Below the pieces are notes generated by a model. The model made no database searches. It was not told the origin of the DNA and worked only from the letters and a program-made list of their open reading frames with translations. From NCBI RefSeq assembly GCF_007655135.1, contig NC_045127.1, positions 28,307,856 to 28,371,855 on the forward strand: a stretch of 64,000 bases of DNA. Reading direction: 5' to 3'. The translations under genes and the position numbers were made by a program. The DNA comes from Punica granatum (taxonomy: Eukaryota > Streptophyta > Magnoliopsida > Myrtales > Lythraceae). The stretch's first letter is position 1, and every line of letters begins with the position of its first letter. This document shows, in pieces, positions 11,841-22,331 of this stretch.

Positions 11841-12031
11841 CTGGACAGGAAAGCGAATTGTTTTAGAAATTAAAGATGCTAGAAGTAAGCGCGAGAGAGA
11901 GAATCTAGACACAAAAATCCGAAAAGTATGCAGGGATTTTATTAACAAGCCATAACAAAAACCCCTCTTCTGTTATGTGGCTTATGGCGTTGCCGACACA
12001 CAGGTAGCATTATATATAAAGACCGTCTTAC
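11841..12031 (-). other. Predicted intron between protease and RT (191 nt)
   Basis: On the minus strand the intron would begin GTAAGACGG at 12031, overlapping the gag-protease stop codon (12028-12030). It would end TTTCCTGTCCAG at 11841, after a U-rich tract and a CTAA at 11863-11866 that could serve as branch point. Removing 191 nt changes the frame by exactly the amount needed to run from the gag-protease frame into the RT frame, forming one codon across the junction and no stop. An intron at this place is known in Ogre elements. Without splicing the RT would need another means of expression. Confidence 0.65.
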
Positions 12032-15000
12032 ACATCAGCAACTACGGCCGAGTAGAGCGGAACTGAAGTCCAATTGGTAAGCTCCTCATCCTCCTGTACA
12101 GGGCGGATATGAACCTTGGAAGATGTCTCCTCAGTGACAGCATATATGGCTAGCAAAGCAAAAAACGCTTCAACCGCATCCGAAGAGAAGTCATCTGTTT
12201 CAGTGATTGGGTTATCAGAGGTGCCTCCCATGATCTGCGGTGGTGCTGCAAAAAACTGTGAGAGTGGTGGAACCGGAATGCCTCTAAAGAGCTTTCCGTA
12301 ATGTGTAGCAAGGCGGTGTAGATGCTTTGCACGGCGAGCCTGCACGATCTCATGACAGGAGGGGCGAAAGCCAAGTCCCCTTATATTGCGGTATTCCTCC
12401 ATTTCAATCGGTCGGAGGATTCCCTGTGCACGTGCCCCGAGTCCAGTTCTGGGGACGTAATCGTTCTTCAACAGAACCTTTCCAATCATGCGATCGGTCC
12501 GTGATGGACCGACTTCTCCGTAGTCTCGGATTACGGAAATCGTGTCGAAAGAGTGAAAGGGGAGATTCTGATCTTCTCCAATGCTGATGTAAGGAACGGC
12601 TGTCTCCTTGTAGACTGCGTAATCTTCCTCACCGTTAACAGTGATGAGCTTACCTTCGACGAAGAACTTCAGTTTCTGGTGCAGCGACGAAGGAACAGCG
12701 CTGGCGGCGTGAATCCATGGTCTCCCGAGCAAGAGACTGAAAGCATTGGGTATCTCGAGGATCTGAAAGGTGACAGAGAATGAGCAAGGACCCACATCGA
12801 TCAGGAGATCGATTTCTCCAATCACATCTCTCCTAGAGCCATCAAAGGCTCGAACAGTGGTCTTGCTTGCACGGATGCGGCTCATGTCCACGTTCATCTG
12901 TTTCAGTGTGGAGACGGGGCATACGTTGAGAGCAGAACCGTTGTCGATCATGACTCGACCAACGATGTGATTGTTGCACTTACAGACTATGTGCAATGCC
13001 CGTAAGTGTCCCTGGCCTTCCGATGGAAGCTTTTCATCTGCAAAGGATATCTGATTCGAGAAGATTGAACTAACAGTCTCCTCGATATTATCCGATGCCG
13101 TGTCTTTTGGGACTTGTGCAGTGGTGAGGACTTTCAACAAAGCATTCCGATGCGGCTCGGAGCTCAAAAGCAATGCGAGGAGCGAGATATGGGCGGGTGA
13201 CTTGCCCATTTGCTCTACCACTTTGTACTCACTTGCCTTGATCACTTTCATGAAAGCTTCAGCTTCTTGATCGGTAACCTTCTTTGTAAGGAGTGGCACG
13301 GCTTCTGGAACGGCTGAGGATATAACAACAGGGGCTTTCCCTTTGTCTGTAGACTCTGGACCCTGATAAACTCGTCCTGAGCGCGTGATATCCATCGCAC
13401 TCATCTCCTGCTCCATGTTGGCAACCTCATTCCCATAATCCCAGGGAACCCGACGGTCTTGGTATGGCTCCTTCGCAAGAACCTCGATAACGAATGGGAC
13501 GGCAGATGTAGATGCATCATTTGTCGGAGCATAGTTGACGATAAAGGGAATTGAGGTCTTCTGCGCGTCTTCTCCCTCTTCAATAGCAGCGATGCTGACC
13601 ATGTTGATAGAAGGTCCTGAACCTGATCCATGATCGGGGAGGGGGTTTGCGCGGACATTCGGTGGCTTCACCTCATTAAAGGAGATTTGCCTTGTGTCAA
13701 TCATCTCCTGAATTCTATTTCGGAGTGCCCAGCAATCGTCGAGGGTATGACCAAGAGCACCCCGGTGGAATTCACAGTACAAGTTCTGATTCTGCACTGC
13801 GGGGTCAAAGTTGGGACCAGGCGCCTCTGTTCTAATCTTGTTGCCTACAAGAAGCTGCCTGAATATGTGAGAGAGAGAGGCTGGTAAAGTGGTGTACTGC
13901 TTGCGTGGACGCAATTGTGCAACATTGTCCTGATGAGTTCTGGGGGCTGGAGCACGTTGAACCGACTGAGGAGATCTCGAAGCCGGGGGTCTACCTTGTT
14001 GAGCCTGAGCAGGAGTATGCTGTTGCGGAAGTTGCGACTGGATAACAGTTGGCGGGGTTGGGAAATAAGCCTGCGATGTTTGGTAGGGCTGCACATAATG
14101 CACGAGATGTGCATATGCCTGGGAAGTCTGTAATGCAGGAGTATAGTCCACCGAAATCGGCTGTGAAGCCTGATATTCGGAGTTGACGACGCCAATAGTC
14201 ATGTCTTTGCTTCTCCTGGAGGTTCCAGCAGTCTGCTTCTTTGACGTCTCTCCATCCTTCTTCTTTGATGGGCCTTCGATTCTTCCTAACTTAACACCCA
14301 TGTCAAGCTTCTTTCCTGCCTCGATCAAGTCCGAGAAGGAGGAAGTATGAGCCAGGAGATGTGAGTAATACACGCCTCTGAGTGTGGAGTGGAACATTTG
14401 AACTTGTTGTCGCTCTGTGATTGGAGGAATGTGTTTTGCTGCTCTTCCTCTCCATTCCGTTGCGTATGCTTCGAACGCTTGACCCTCCTTCATCTCTGTC
14501 ATGCTAAGATCGAGAAGGGTAGGAGGTGTTTCCGCAAAAAATCGATATTGGTCGAGGAACTTCTGAGAAAGATCTGTCCATGTAGGGACATCGCCGGCTT
14601 TCAAGGTCATAAACCAATCTAGCGCCGATCCCATAAGACTATCTTGGAAAGTCTGAATGACAAACTCCTCATAATCCCAGTATGAGAGCATTTTGCTCTG
14701 ATAATGACGGAGATGATGCCGAGGGTCTCTGGTCCCGTTATATCTTTTGAACTCTGGAATTTTGATCTTAGGGGGCAGCCGCATGCCTGGAAAGAGATTC
14801 CAGTCACTGTCACTGAAATCAAAACGGGGGTAGCCTACCTGGAGGGCTCGAATGGTTTCCTCCATTCTCTTTATTCTCCTCTCCTGTTCATTCTCCGCTT
14901 CGGGAGGAACGTTTGTCGGTAGAGCTGGAGGGGCAGCCTGAGTAGGCGTGCCCGGTTCAGTGGGAGGAATGTTTAGAGGCGGTGGAGCAGGGTAAGAAGA

Positions 15001-15648
15001 GCTTATTTGGGGTTTTGGAGTTTGGAAAGGAAATTGGTCTGCAGTGGAAACAGGAGCCTGTGCGATCGTGACCGGAGGAACTGTTGGTGGTGGCATAGTA
15101 TAGATTGGAGGATGCATTGACACGGTTAGCGGTGGCAGTGTATGCATAGTCGAGTCCGTGGATAAGAAAGCTGCTGGTGGCAACGGAACTGTTATTGGAG
15201 CAGGTGGTGGCGGTAAAGGATCACTGATCGGATGGACCGTTGGTACAAACGCCATTGCCGAGAAAGATGTGTCTTCAGCCTCCGAAGCAAAGGTTGGAGT
15301 GACCATTGGATTTGGATCGACAATTGGTCTGTGCTCCAGAGGCGGAGTAAAGCTCGATGAAGCCTGATTCTGATTCCTGAGCATGGCCATGAGCTCCATC
15401 ATGTTGGTAGCCATGTTGGCCGCCAAGTGGTTCACCATTCCTTCTAACGCGGTAAAACGTGCGGACTCCACAAGGTTGGACGCCGTCTGTGCTGTTGGTG
15501 GAGGATGTCCGATAGGGATGCCTGAATGTGCTGTAGATATGTCCGCGGGCATTGGAGGTGATATAACTTGCGTCAGTGGTGTTTGATAATGTGTCGGCGT
15601 TGGTGGAGTATCATGTTCATGAATGGCGGGTCGTTGGTCTTCTGCCAT
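12028..15648 (-). CDS. gag-pro: gag-protease polyprotein of element 1, 1206 aa
   Basis: Forms the particle that packages element RNA and contains the protease that matures it. The frame is uninterrupted from ATG at 15648. Residues 1-250 are proline-rich and low in complexity. About 290-460 is a retrotransposon gag domain (YNGTRDPRHHLRHY, ALDWFMTLKAGDVPTW). About 625-640 is a zinc-knuckle variant with spacing CX2HX5HX4C (CEFHRGALGHTLDDC). About 895-1000 is a retropepsin-like aspartic protease with active site MIDNGSALNV (Asp near 902) and the partner motif LLLGRPWIH. About 1060-1100 is G-patch-like (TGLGARAQGI, IRGLGFRP). The stop at 12028-12030 falls inside the predicted intron, so spliced RNA would continue into RT. 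It lies 275 bp after ORF1. This is the only intact long coding frame in the window. Confidence 0.93.
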   Translation of the reverse strand: MAEDQRPAIHEHDTPPTPTHYQTPLTQVISPPMPADISTAHSGIPIGHPPPTAQTASNLVESARFTALEGMVNHLAANMATNMMELMAMLRNQNQASSSFTPPLEHRPIVDPNPMVTPTFASEAEDTSFSAMAFVPTVHPISDPLPPPPAPITVPLPPAAFLSTDSTMHTLPPLTVSMHPPIYTMPPPTVPPVTIAQAPVSTADQFPFQTPKPQISSSYPAPPPLNIPPTEPGTPTQAAPPALPTNVPPEAENEQERRIKRMEETIRALQVGYPRFDFSDSDWNLFPGMRLPPKIKIPEFKRYNGTRDPRHHLRHYQSKMLSYWDYEEFVIQTFQDSLMGSALDWFMTLKAGDVPTWTDLSQKFLDQYRFFAETPPTLLDLSMTEMKEGQAFEAYATEWRGRAAKHIPPITERQQVQMFHSTLRGVYYSHLLAHTSSFSDLIEAGKKLDMGVKLGRIEGPSKKKDGETSKKQTAGTSRRSKDMTIGVVNSEYQASQPISVDYTPALQTSQAYAHLVHYVQPYQTSQAYFPTPPTVIQSQLPQQHTPAQAQQGRPPASRSPQSVQRAPAPRTHQDNVAQLRPRKQYTTLPASLSHIFRQLLVGNKIRTEAPGPNFDPAVQNQNLYCEFHRGALGHTLDDCWALRNRIQEMIDTRQISFNEVKPPNVRANPLPDHGSGSGPSINMVSIAAIEEGEDAQKTSIPFIVNYAPTNDASTSAVPFVIEVLAKEPYQDRRVPWDYGNEVANMEQEMSAMDITRSGRVYQGPESTDKGKAPVVISSAVPEAVPLLTKKVTDQEAEAFMKVIKASEYKVVEQMGKSPAHISLLALLLSSEPHRNALLKVLTTAQVPKDTASDNIEETVSSIFSNQISFADEKLPSEGQGHLRALHIVCKCNNHIVGRVMIDNGSALNVCPVSTLKQMNVDMSRIRASKTTVRAFDGSRRDVIGEIDLLIDVGPCSFSVTFQILEIPNAFSLLLGRPWIHAASAVPSSLHQKLKFFVEGKLITVNGEEDYAVYKETAVPYISIGEDQNLPFHSFDTISVIRDYGEVGPSRTDRMIGKVLLKNDYVPRTGLGARAQGILRPIEMEEYRNIRGLGFRPSCHEIVQARRAKHLHRLATHYGKLFRGIPVPPLSQFFAAPPQIMGGTSDNPITETDDFSSDAVEAFFALLAIYAVTEETSSKVHIRPVQEDEELTNWTSVPLYSAVVADV

Positions 15649-15923
15649 TCTTACTCGTGCACGAGTCGGATATCGATGGGACGCCAGTTGTTAGTACCTG
15701 TATGTATAAGTGTATGAGTGTACTTATTGTGCTTTGACTATCTTCAAAATATAAATGACAGCATATGAATGCATGAGGTGCATAGTTTAATTCATATTCT
15801 ATAATTTATAAAGACAGTCTGTTTGAAAAGGAGACATAAACCTTAAACCGCCAACTATTACAACCCGTAGCTGAGTGAGCCCTGCGCGGGTCCTGTGTGG
15901 GCAAAAGCATTAACAAGCTAAAC
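15649..15923 (-). other. Spacer between ORF1 and gag of element 1
   Basis: AT-rich, no gene. It holds a perfect 14-bp palindrome, ACTCGTGCACGAGT (15653-15666), ending four bases before the gag ATG. TACTAAC-like and ACAG sequences near 15690-15700 could be splice signals, but I see no frame argument for an intron here. Confidence 0.6.
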
Positions 15924-17419
15924 CTAAGGATGAGAGACCTTGCGAGCTTTTGCCCGTGCTCGGTCCAGCATAGCGCTTAAACGCGCTATCTCCCTGTCTT
16001 GGTTCGCTATGCGTACGCGAATCTGAGCCAACTCGCTCTGAAGCTCTCTGTGATCGGTGAGTTCTGCGCGAATATCCACAAGCTCACAACGGAGTCGATC
16101 TCGCTCCTCCCTAATGGACTGCGACTCTGTGTGAATGGCTCCTTGGACTGAGCTCTCCGCGTCTGCAACGTCTGCATGCGGTGCGTGAGGAATCCGCGGC
16201 AAACGTCGCCGACGAACGGGTGTGAGTCCCTGCGGATGGAATTGCGCCATATATGCTACGATAGCTGATAAAGCTCGTTCGTCGTCAGTGGGGTGCTCCG
16301 GAAAGTAGAGCTCCTTAATGGTGCGCGTGTTCCTTAAACGTTGAACTTCTCTAATCCGCAGAACCCTATCTGGAAGTAAAGTTATAATATCGTCCACATG
16401 AAGCGGTGTGGAGTGCGATCTGCCTCTATAGGAATATCCTGTAAGCCGCCGAGTTGTCTGATGACTCGGGCTAGGAAAACAAGTGTGCTCCGTAAGTGAC
16501 TGATCAGAGGAAGTCCTATGACTGAAGGACATCCAATGGTCATGGGACCACCGGGATTCCAGCGAGCAGCCTACAAAAACTGTGCCGGGGTGAGTCTCTT
16601 GAAGAACTGGATCCAATCGGTGTAGTCGCGATCGGAGGGTCGAAACACTTGAAGTAGGCGAGCGATGAGCGAACACTCGTCAGTGATGTAGGAAAAGGGA
16701 TGTGATGAGCAGAACGGCCTGATGTGTGCGAGGAGCCAAATCTGAAGAAGATGCGGAGCTCCTCTCATTCTACCACGTCGAACCTCTCGTACATAGTCAA
16801 GAGACCGAATGGTCTCAGCCAAGACGGCTTCTACATAACTACGACCTCCTACCACTTGGAGGATGACTTGGGCAAGTGCCCCGTCTATGAGGTTCGACGA
16901 GTGGGGGAATAGGATGGTCCAGAAGATGAGCAAGAGGAACCCGTGACAGGCGTCATGCTGATATGATTCTCCCCTGGCATTGAGAGAGCGAACATGTATG
17001 AAGTCTATGAGCCATGTGGTCCTAACGCTATGCTCCCATCCATGCTGAAGCTCATGACGAATTTCTTCGTCGCGGAGATCTAGGAGGATGGCGAGTCTAC
17101 TCTGTATCGTGGCAAACTGGTTGGGCACCACGATGTCGCGGGTCGGCATGGGCCGCTGAATGAGTGCCGCGTACTCCTCTACTGTAGGAGCTAGCTCTGA
17201 CCCCTGAAAACTGAATACGGCCAGCTGAGTGTCCCAAAAACTAATAGCAGTTCTGAGTAGGGTCCAGTCAATGGGGGAATCAGCGAGTAATGGCAAGTCT
17301 CCTATGATGAGCCGGAGGAATGCACGGTCAACTGGGCGGAATGTGTTCCAAAGGCGAGTAATGTCCGCGGATGGCATGATGTTGACATCGAGCCTAAGAC
17401 AGGGATGCGAGCGATCCAT
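15924..17419 (-). pseudogene. ORF1 of element 1 (extra ORF before gag), broken
   Basis: Ogre and related Tat elements carry an extra ORF between leader and gag, of unknown function; this occupies that place. It starts at ATG 17419 (MDRSHPCLRLDVNIMPSA). The N-terminal ~280 residues form a globular helical domain with phrases such as FWDTQLAVFSFQGSEL, TVEEYAALIQRPMP and PHLLQIWLLAHIRPF. These resemble the plant-mobile/DUF7745-type domains found in such ORFs, a family call made from memory. A TAG at 16571-16573 interrupts the frame; it continues past the stop for 57 codons to 16382. A net frameshift near 16385-16430 puts the C-terminal third in another frame. That part (to 15924) ends in a likely coiled coil (IREERDRLRCELVDIRAEL, then repeated QSELAQIR-like heptads). 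Undamaged length would be about 500 aa. Confidence 0.78.
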
Positions 17420-18007
17420 CCTTACCTAATGGAGAGATGTCGGTTTAATGTTTATAAACAAACTGATGTAATGTCCTAGGTTGTTTTGAAAACATGCATG
17501 CAGTGCAGAAAAGTAAAGTATATCTGTATCTATTACAATGTACATCGCTCATTGTAAAAAAAACAAAAAAAGGCCCGCCTAAAAGAAAACTAGGGGCCAA
17601 CTCAAAGACCGGACTTTGGGTCGGTTGACGGCGTGAGGTTATTTTGGTCCAGCATGACGGTCCCTGTTTATGCATGGTTTCAGTGTGCTATTGGGAAAAC
17701 CACTAACTAGGGATGGGGGCTCCCGATTCAAGGGTATCAATTCCTTGAAATCGAGCAAGGATCTTTGGGGGCCAGTTCGGTGGCAGAGCCAACTCGATCC
17801 GTTCCCTTACTCGGAACCTCTGACTAACCTAGCTTCCTAAATTGGTGCCCGTGGGATTTCAGGCATTTGGTATCTAAATCCGCTAGAATGATGCTATGCA
17901 AGTTTGAAAAAGTAAATGTGCGTAAAATAGATAAGCGGGAAAGTTGCAGAAAGCGGTAAATGAACATGCAAGCAAGCAAACAGATCGAGCCTGAACCCAC
18001 TAAGTAT
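17420..18007 (-). promoter_or_regulatory. 5' leader of element 1
   Basis: Runs from the PBS to the ORF1 start. Its PBS-proximal ~560 bp is homologous to the leaders of the non-coding elements 2 and 5. Homology fades after the ATGCATGTTTTCAAA phrase near 17490, which is where the coding and non-coding elements part ways. Confidence 0.65.
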
Positions 18008-18026
18008 GTCCCCAGCGGAGTCGCCA
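18008..18026 (-). other. Primer binding site of element 1
   Basis: Minus-strand TGGCGACTCCGCTGGGGAC, identical to the site at 3894-3912 and three bases after the LTR end TACA. It fixes the direction of element 1 and identifies the LTR at 18030-22331 as its 5' LTR. Confidence 0.83.
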
Positions 18027-18789
18027 AGCTGTACGGACCCGAATGTGGACTCTCGTCGAGGCCCACATTGCGCGCTTTTGGATCGCGCGGCTTGGGAGTG
18101 TCCACCTTCCCGTGGGGACGCGTGACAGACACGCGTGAGAGAAGGAGTCGCCACTTATCATTTTACGTCCCGTAGGTCGAGGGCGGATAAGTTACCTAGG
18201 TCTAGGGGTATGGAACACCTAATTTGTCGTTAAAGCATTGATCTGTACGGAACCGGAAAATCCGTGTTCAGGGGTTCATGTTACGTGCGGCCCTATATCC
18301 CGCACGCCCTTTCGGTACTCTGGTTTGCTAGGCTTGCATGTTTTATGATTTACCGCATGAATTAAGTTGCACTCGACTCGCACGTTTTGATACCGGAGAT
18401 TCGGTGAACCAAACGATGTCGGTTGAGAAGCCGAGAGAGAAGTAAACCCGTGTGTCGGGGAATTGGTTCACAATCTTGCGTTACAGTTCATCGAACCATG
18501 GAGGTTGAATCCCTGCGTGAACCAGAACCGCGAGTTCTTGGATTTACTTGTATCTGGGCAAGCATTAGACTGATTCGATTAATTCGACTCTCGGACCGTT
18601 CGCTCACCGACTGGAATTCTTACAGAATAAATGTACAAAATAAAATCCTTACAATGCTCTCGAAAACAATAAATACAAATTACAAATGGCCGAATTCCAG
18701 TCGACTCGCGTTCGGTTATTATTCCACTCTAACTCACCGTGAGTTTAGGGAAAAGACCGAAGAACTGAAATTCAATGGACGCTCTTACT

Positions 18790-18866
18790 GAATAGGGCGT
18801 TGGACCCTATGAGTGTTGATTAGGGTGTTGAACCCTGTGATCGATGATTAGGGCGTTGAACCCTAA
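18790..18866 (-). repeat. ~30-bp LTR triplicate with GGG...CCC dyads
   Basis: Same mini-array as at 4681-4757: AGGGCGTTGGACCCT, AGGGTGTTGAACCCT, AGGGCGTTGAACCCT. The units differ at single bases while the pairing arms are kept. Confidence 0.75.
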
Positions 18867-20224
18867 TATTATTCGGCCTAGGGATCAAGCTCGACCCGCA
18901 TGGTAAACAGGTGCGGAAAGATAACACGCAACATGTTAATAACAGACAAGGTGTTTGTTATTGTCGTGTTTACGTGAAATAATAGATTATTTAACCTACG
19001 GGTGTTTTTGCAAGCAAATGCCATATGCTAAGCAATCAAACATGTGCCAATGTTTTAGCATTCGGCTTTTGTTGGAAACTTGAAAAAGAGAGTCAAATCT
19101 CATGTGTGGATTGCTTTTACAGTGATTCGGTGTTGTGACACTGAATTACCATTGAATTGATCCAAACTTGTATTTTGACTCTAGATTTGGAACCTAGAGT
19201 TCCGCCTAACCATTTTCTAGCATTTGGTTAAGTCGAATGAAATGATTAGTCAGGTAATTGTATTTTTGATACAGAATACCCAATTGACACCTTAAACTGC
19301 GCTAAGATGTCGGCAAATCACAAAATGATGTCCTTGCCCTTGATTTGGAAATTTGTTTTCAGAAAAAGAGAACACACAATAAGGATTTGAAGTGTGAGGG
19401 TTTCGAAAAGGGCATTAACACTGTTTTGTAATTCGTCGACGCGAGTTACAGATTAATGTCCAGTTCGTACAAAGTTGTTTAAATTGAATGAATTAACCGT
19501 GTGAACGTCTCGATTAACCCGTTCGTGGAATTAATGCTTAAGGTTATTGCCGAATGCATTAATTGTGAAAACGATTCGTGATTCGACGACCAAAACGAAT
19601 CCATAATGATCAAGGATAATTCGGTTGAATAACCAACAATACCCTTATAACCGAATGGATCCGAATGAGTCCTCGATACACAAACCCATGCATGTTTGTT
19701 TAAAAAAAAAAGGTTTTAAACGATGTTTCAACATGGGAATCATAGAAATATCAAAATTAAAATTTCATACAATCCGAGAAATGAATTATACTCGAAATAA
19801 GGAAATCATTCTTGATCCAAAAAGAACAAGAAGCCCTTGGCTTCACCTTGTCAAAGATGGCCGAATACTCTCGTGGCTCGATACAAATCACAAATGATTT
19901 CCTTGTCTTAGTTTAATCATTTTTCGCATGCTCAAACATCAAACATGATGAATAACACGTACACATGCATAATATAACAGAAAATTGCATAAAAGTTAAA
20001 TCTTACAAGTTAAACATGGATAAAACACCATAATACTCCATAACCATACAAAAATATAAAAAGCCCTAACTCCTCTAAGTCTAGAGTGATTTACCTAGAC
20101 TCGGGATACGAGGAAAGAGTCGGGGAAGTGTTCGAGAGTCGGGTGACTCGGTTGAACGCTTGGAAGGATGCTCGGGTGCAAAGGATGCACGTTCGGGGAG
20201 CTAGGTGCACGGGGAGTGCGGCTG

Positions 20225-20370
20225 GAATGCACGGGAGGCGCGTGAGGTACGCGGGGGCGCGGGCAGGCGCGCGGACGTGCAGGCGTGCGCGCGGGGCGCG
20301 CGGGCGTGCGCGGGCGCGCGGGCGTGCGCGGGGCGCGCTGGCGTGCGCGCGGCTCGCGCTGGCGTGTCAC
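20225..20370 (-). repeat. Short GC-rich CG-alternating block in LTR leader
   Basis: Almost pure GC with GCGCGCGGGCGTGCGC-like phrases, at the position occupied by the ~800-bp array in the LTR at 3916-9474. It probably represents an unexpanded or contracted state. Confidence 0.75.
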
Positions 20371-20711
20371 TATTCACCCGAGAGTAGCGATTTCACCCGA
20401 AATGCACTATTTGACCTGAAACAATAATTTAAAGACTTCAAATGGAAAAACCAACTTCACCAATGAACTCCATGGGTCCAAAATGAGTGGGATACGGAGT
20501 TTGGGAAATTTTGATGTTAAGTCGGGATGATGAACACCGGCTTCCGACTTAAGAATTTCGTGTTTTGCTCGATGTTTTCTTTTCTATTTTTTTGAGATGA
20601 AGCTTGCTGGTTCTTGGCTGCTCTTAGCTATGGAGTTTGAGAGGATTTTAGAGGGAGAAAGCTAGTGAGAAGTGTGTAAGAGGAGAAGTCATTATCTTAA
20701 TCACTTTTGGG

Positions 20712-20721
20712 CCATTTATAG
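20712..20721 (-). promoter_or_regulatory. TATA box of LTR 18030-22331
   Basis: CTATAAATGG on the minus strand, about 1.6 kb from the LTR start, in the same context as CCTATAAATT at 49701-49710 and CCTATATAAG in the related LTRs at 28524 and 38026. Confidence 0.55.
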
Positions 20722-22331
20722 GCAAAACTAATGATAAAATTAGGGAAACAAAGCATCATTAGTGGGCATGCTTAGGATGGACGGTTTGCTTAAGGAAATA
20801 TCTAGCCCTATCCTCTTCCATTTGCATTAATGAAGAAGAGATCAAAGCATTAAATGGCATTGAAGAAGAGTTGGAGTGTTGTCTTCAAACTCTTTGGATA
20901 TTTTGGCTAAGAATGCAAGTTGGCTTCTTGCATTGAAGAAGAAGAGGAAGCTTCTAGAGCAAAGGGGTGACTCATCTTGGGTAGTCCGTGGGTCCCACGA
21001 CCGAAGAGGAGAAACCGGGAAAAAGCTCGGGTCTCGATTGATCGCGCATTCGAAGTTCGTGGTTTGAATTGAACGTCGAATTATCGATATACGCTAGGAA
21101 ACGGATTTAATGAATCCGAGATTGACATTTTCCGTGAGGAATTGCCAAATATCTGTATGAGGTTCGGAAGCCGGTTTTGCTCCTTTTATGCATTCAGAGC
21201 GAGGTTACCCACTTCTGACAACATATCTTGTATCTGCATCCCACGTCGGTCGTTTTGACATAAATTGTCAAATTACGTGGGCACTTGTCCCTTAAGCCGG
21301 TAAATGCAAATATGGAGCCGGAGATGTCCTAGGAGGCCGAAACTGGATTTCCCAGATTGCTTTCTGAGTTTCTTGGGCGATCCGGAGATCACTGTTATCT
21401 CTGTTTGCCGAGATTGGGCCTCTAAAGATATGAAAAGTGCATCTAAGACCCTTACAGCACTGCTCGAGGGGTCTAGATGAGTTGTGTGATTCATTCCGAC
21501 GATTCCACATTGAGCGTTGAGATAAGCGGCTCTGGAATTGCCAACCATCCGGCGTCAAGTTTCCCCAAAGAGGACCTCCGGATATGGATTTCCACTGAAA
21601 ATGGTCTTTTGTGCTCCTCGGAGGTTACTCGGGAAACCGAGAAGGGTTTTACTGTCTGTTTCGCCCAATTGCGAATGTCCGCTGGAGTTTTCAAGGCAAT
21701 GTAGTGTGAACTTTGTTTGCCGTAATTCCATCAGACCAGTCTCCGGTTATGCTCTTCCGAAGAGGGGTATGCCCGTTTTTTCGCTCGGAAGTCATTCGGG
21801 GTGTTTGTATGGCTTCCAAAAGACAATCTGAAGCTCTGCACGTGCTCTGTATGATTGCGGGGCGTGGCCGCATATGATATTTGGAATTAACTTTTCTCCA
21901 AGAAACCGACATTTTTGGACTTCCACTGAAAAGTTGTCTGTATACAAAAAGTTGTTCTGTATAGAGCAGATGATTTGCAAAATGCCTTTGGGGACATTTT
22001 TCATCTGTTTGGCATTGGAGTGGATTTTTGGAGTCCAATATTGGCTATCTTCCGATGATCGAGCGAACTATCGGAAAATAGAATCATCTATGTGGTACAC
22101 TGGAAATACCGGTTTTGGACGTTGTTGAGCTCTCTAGCCACTATGTTACCCTTTGGTGACTCCTAGAGTCCTTCTGTCATGTGTGTATGTCTTCTGCTCA
22201 ATTTTGCTGACTTGAGGATGAATAGTGATTTCTGCTCTGTTAAGTCGTTTTTCTGTATTCTGCTCAAGTTGTGGCTTGGACTATTGCTGATATCGTTGTT
22301 TGGAAAGGTGAGCCAAAATGGGGTGCTGACA

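Larger units (their letters stand above)
9475..22331 (-). mobile_element. Element 1: coding Tat/Ogre-type Ty3/gypsy retrotransposon, 3' end displaced
   Basis: The order on the minus strand is 5' LTR, PBS, leader, ORF1, gag-protease, predicted intron, RT, RNase H, archaeal-type RNase H, start of integrase. This order, with an extra ORF before gag and a second RNase H, defines the Tat/Ogre lineage. The element stops at 9475 exactly where another LTR starts, with no PPT in front. I therefore read the LTR at 3916-9474 as the start of a later insertion, not as element 1's own 3' LTR. The rest of integrase, the 3' UTR and the 3' LTR should lie beyond the left edge. ORF1 and pol carry disabling changes, so this copy is defective. 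Confidence 0.88.
18030..22331 (-). mobile_element. 5' LTR of element 1 (4.3 kb)
   Basis: Starts TGTCAGCACCCCATTTTGG at 22331 and ends TACA at 18030 on the minus strand. It is colinear with the LTRs at 3916-9474 and 48089-52950. It contains the GGG/CCC triplicate (18790-18866), a short form of the GC-rich array (20225-20370) and a TATA box (20712-20721). The base before it on the element's sense strand lies within a gag remnant of another element, so element 1 inserted there. No gene is visible inside. Confidence 0.86.

Noticed and set aside
22179..22331. Extension of the gag remnant upstream to a Met at 22179
   Set aside because: That part lies inside element 1's LTR (antisense) and is open by chance. 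Gag similarity starts at 22332.
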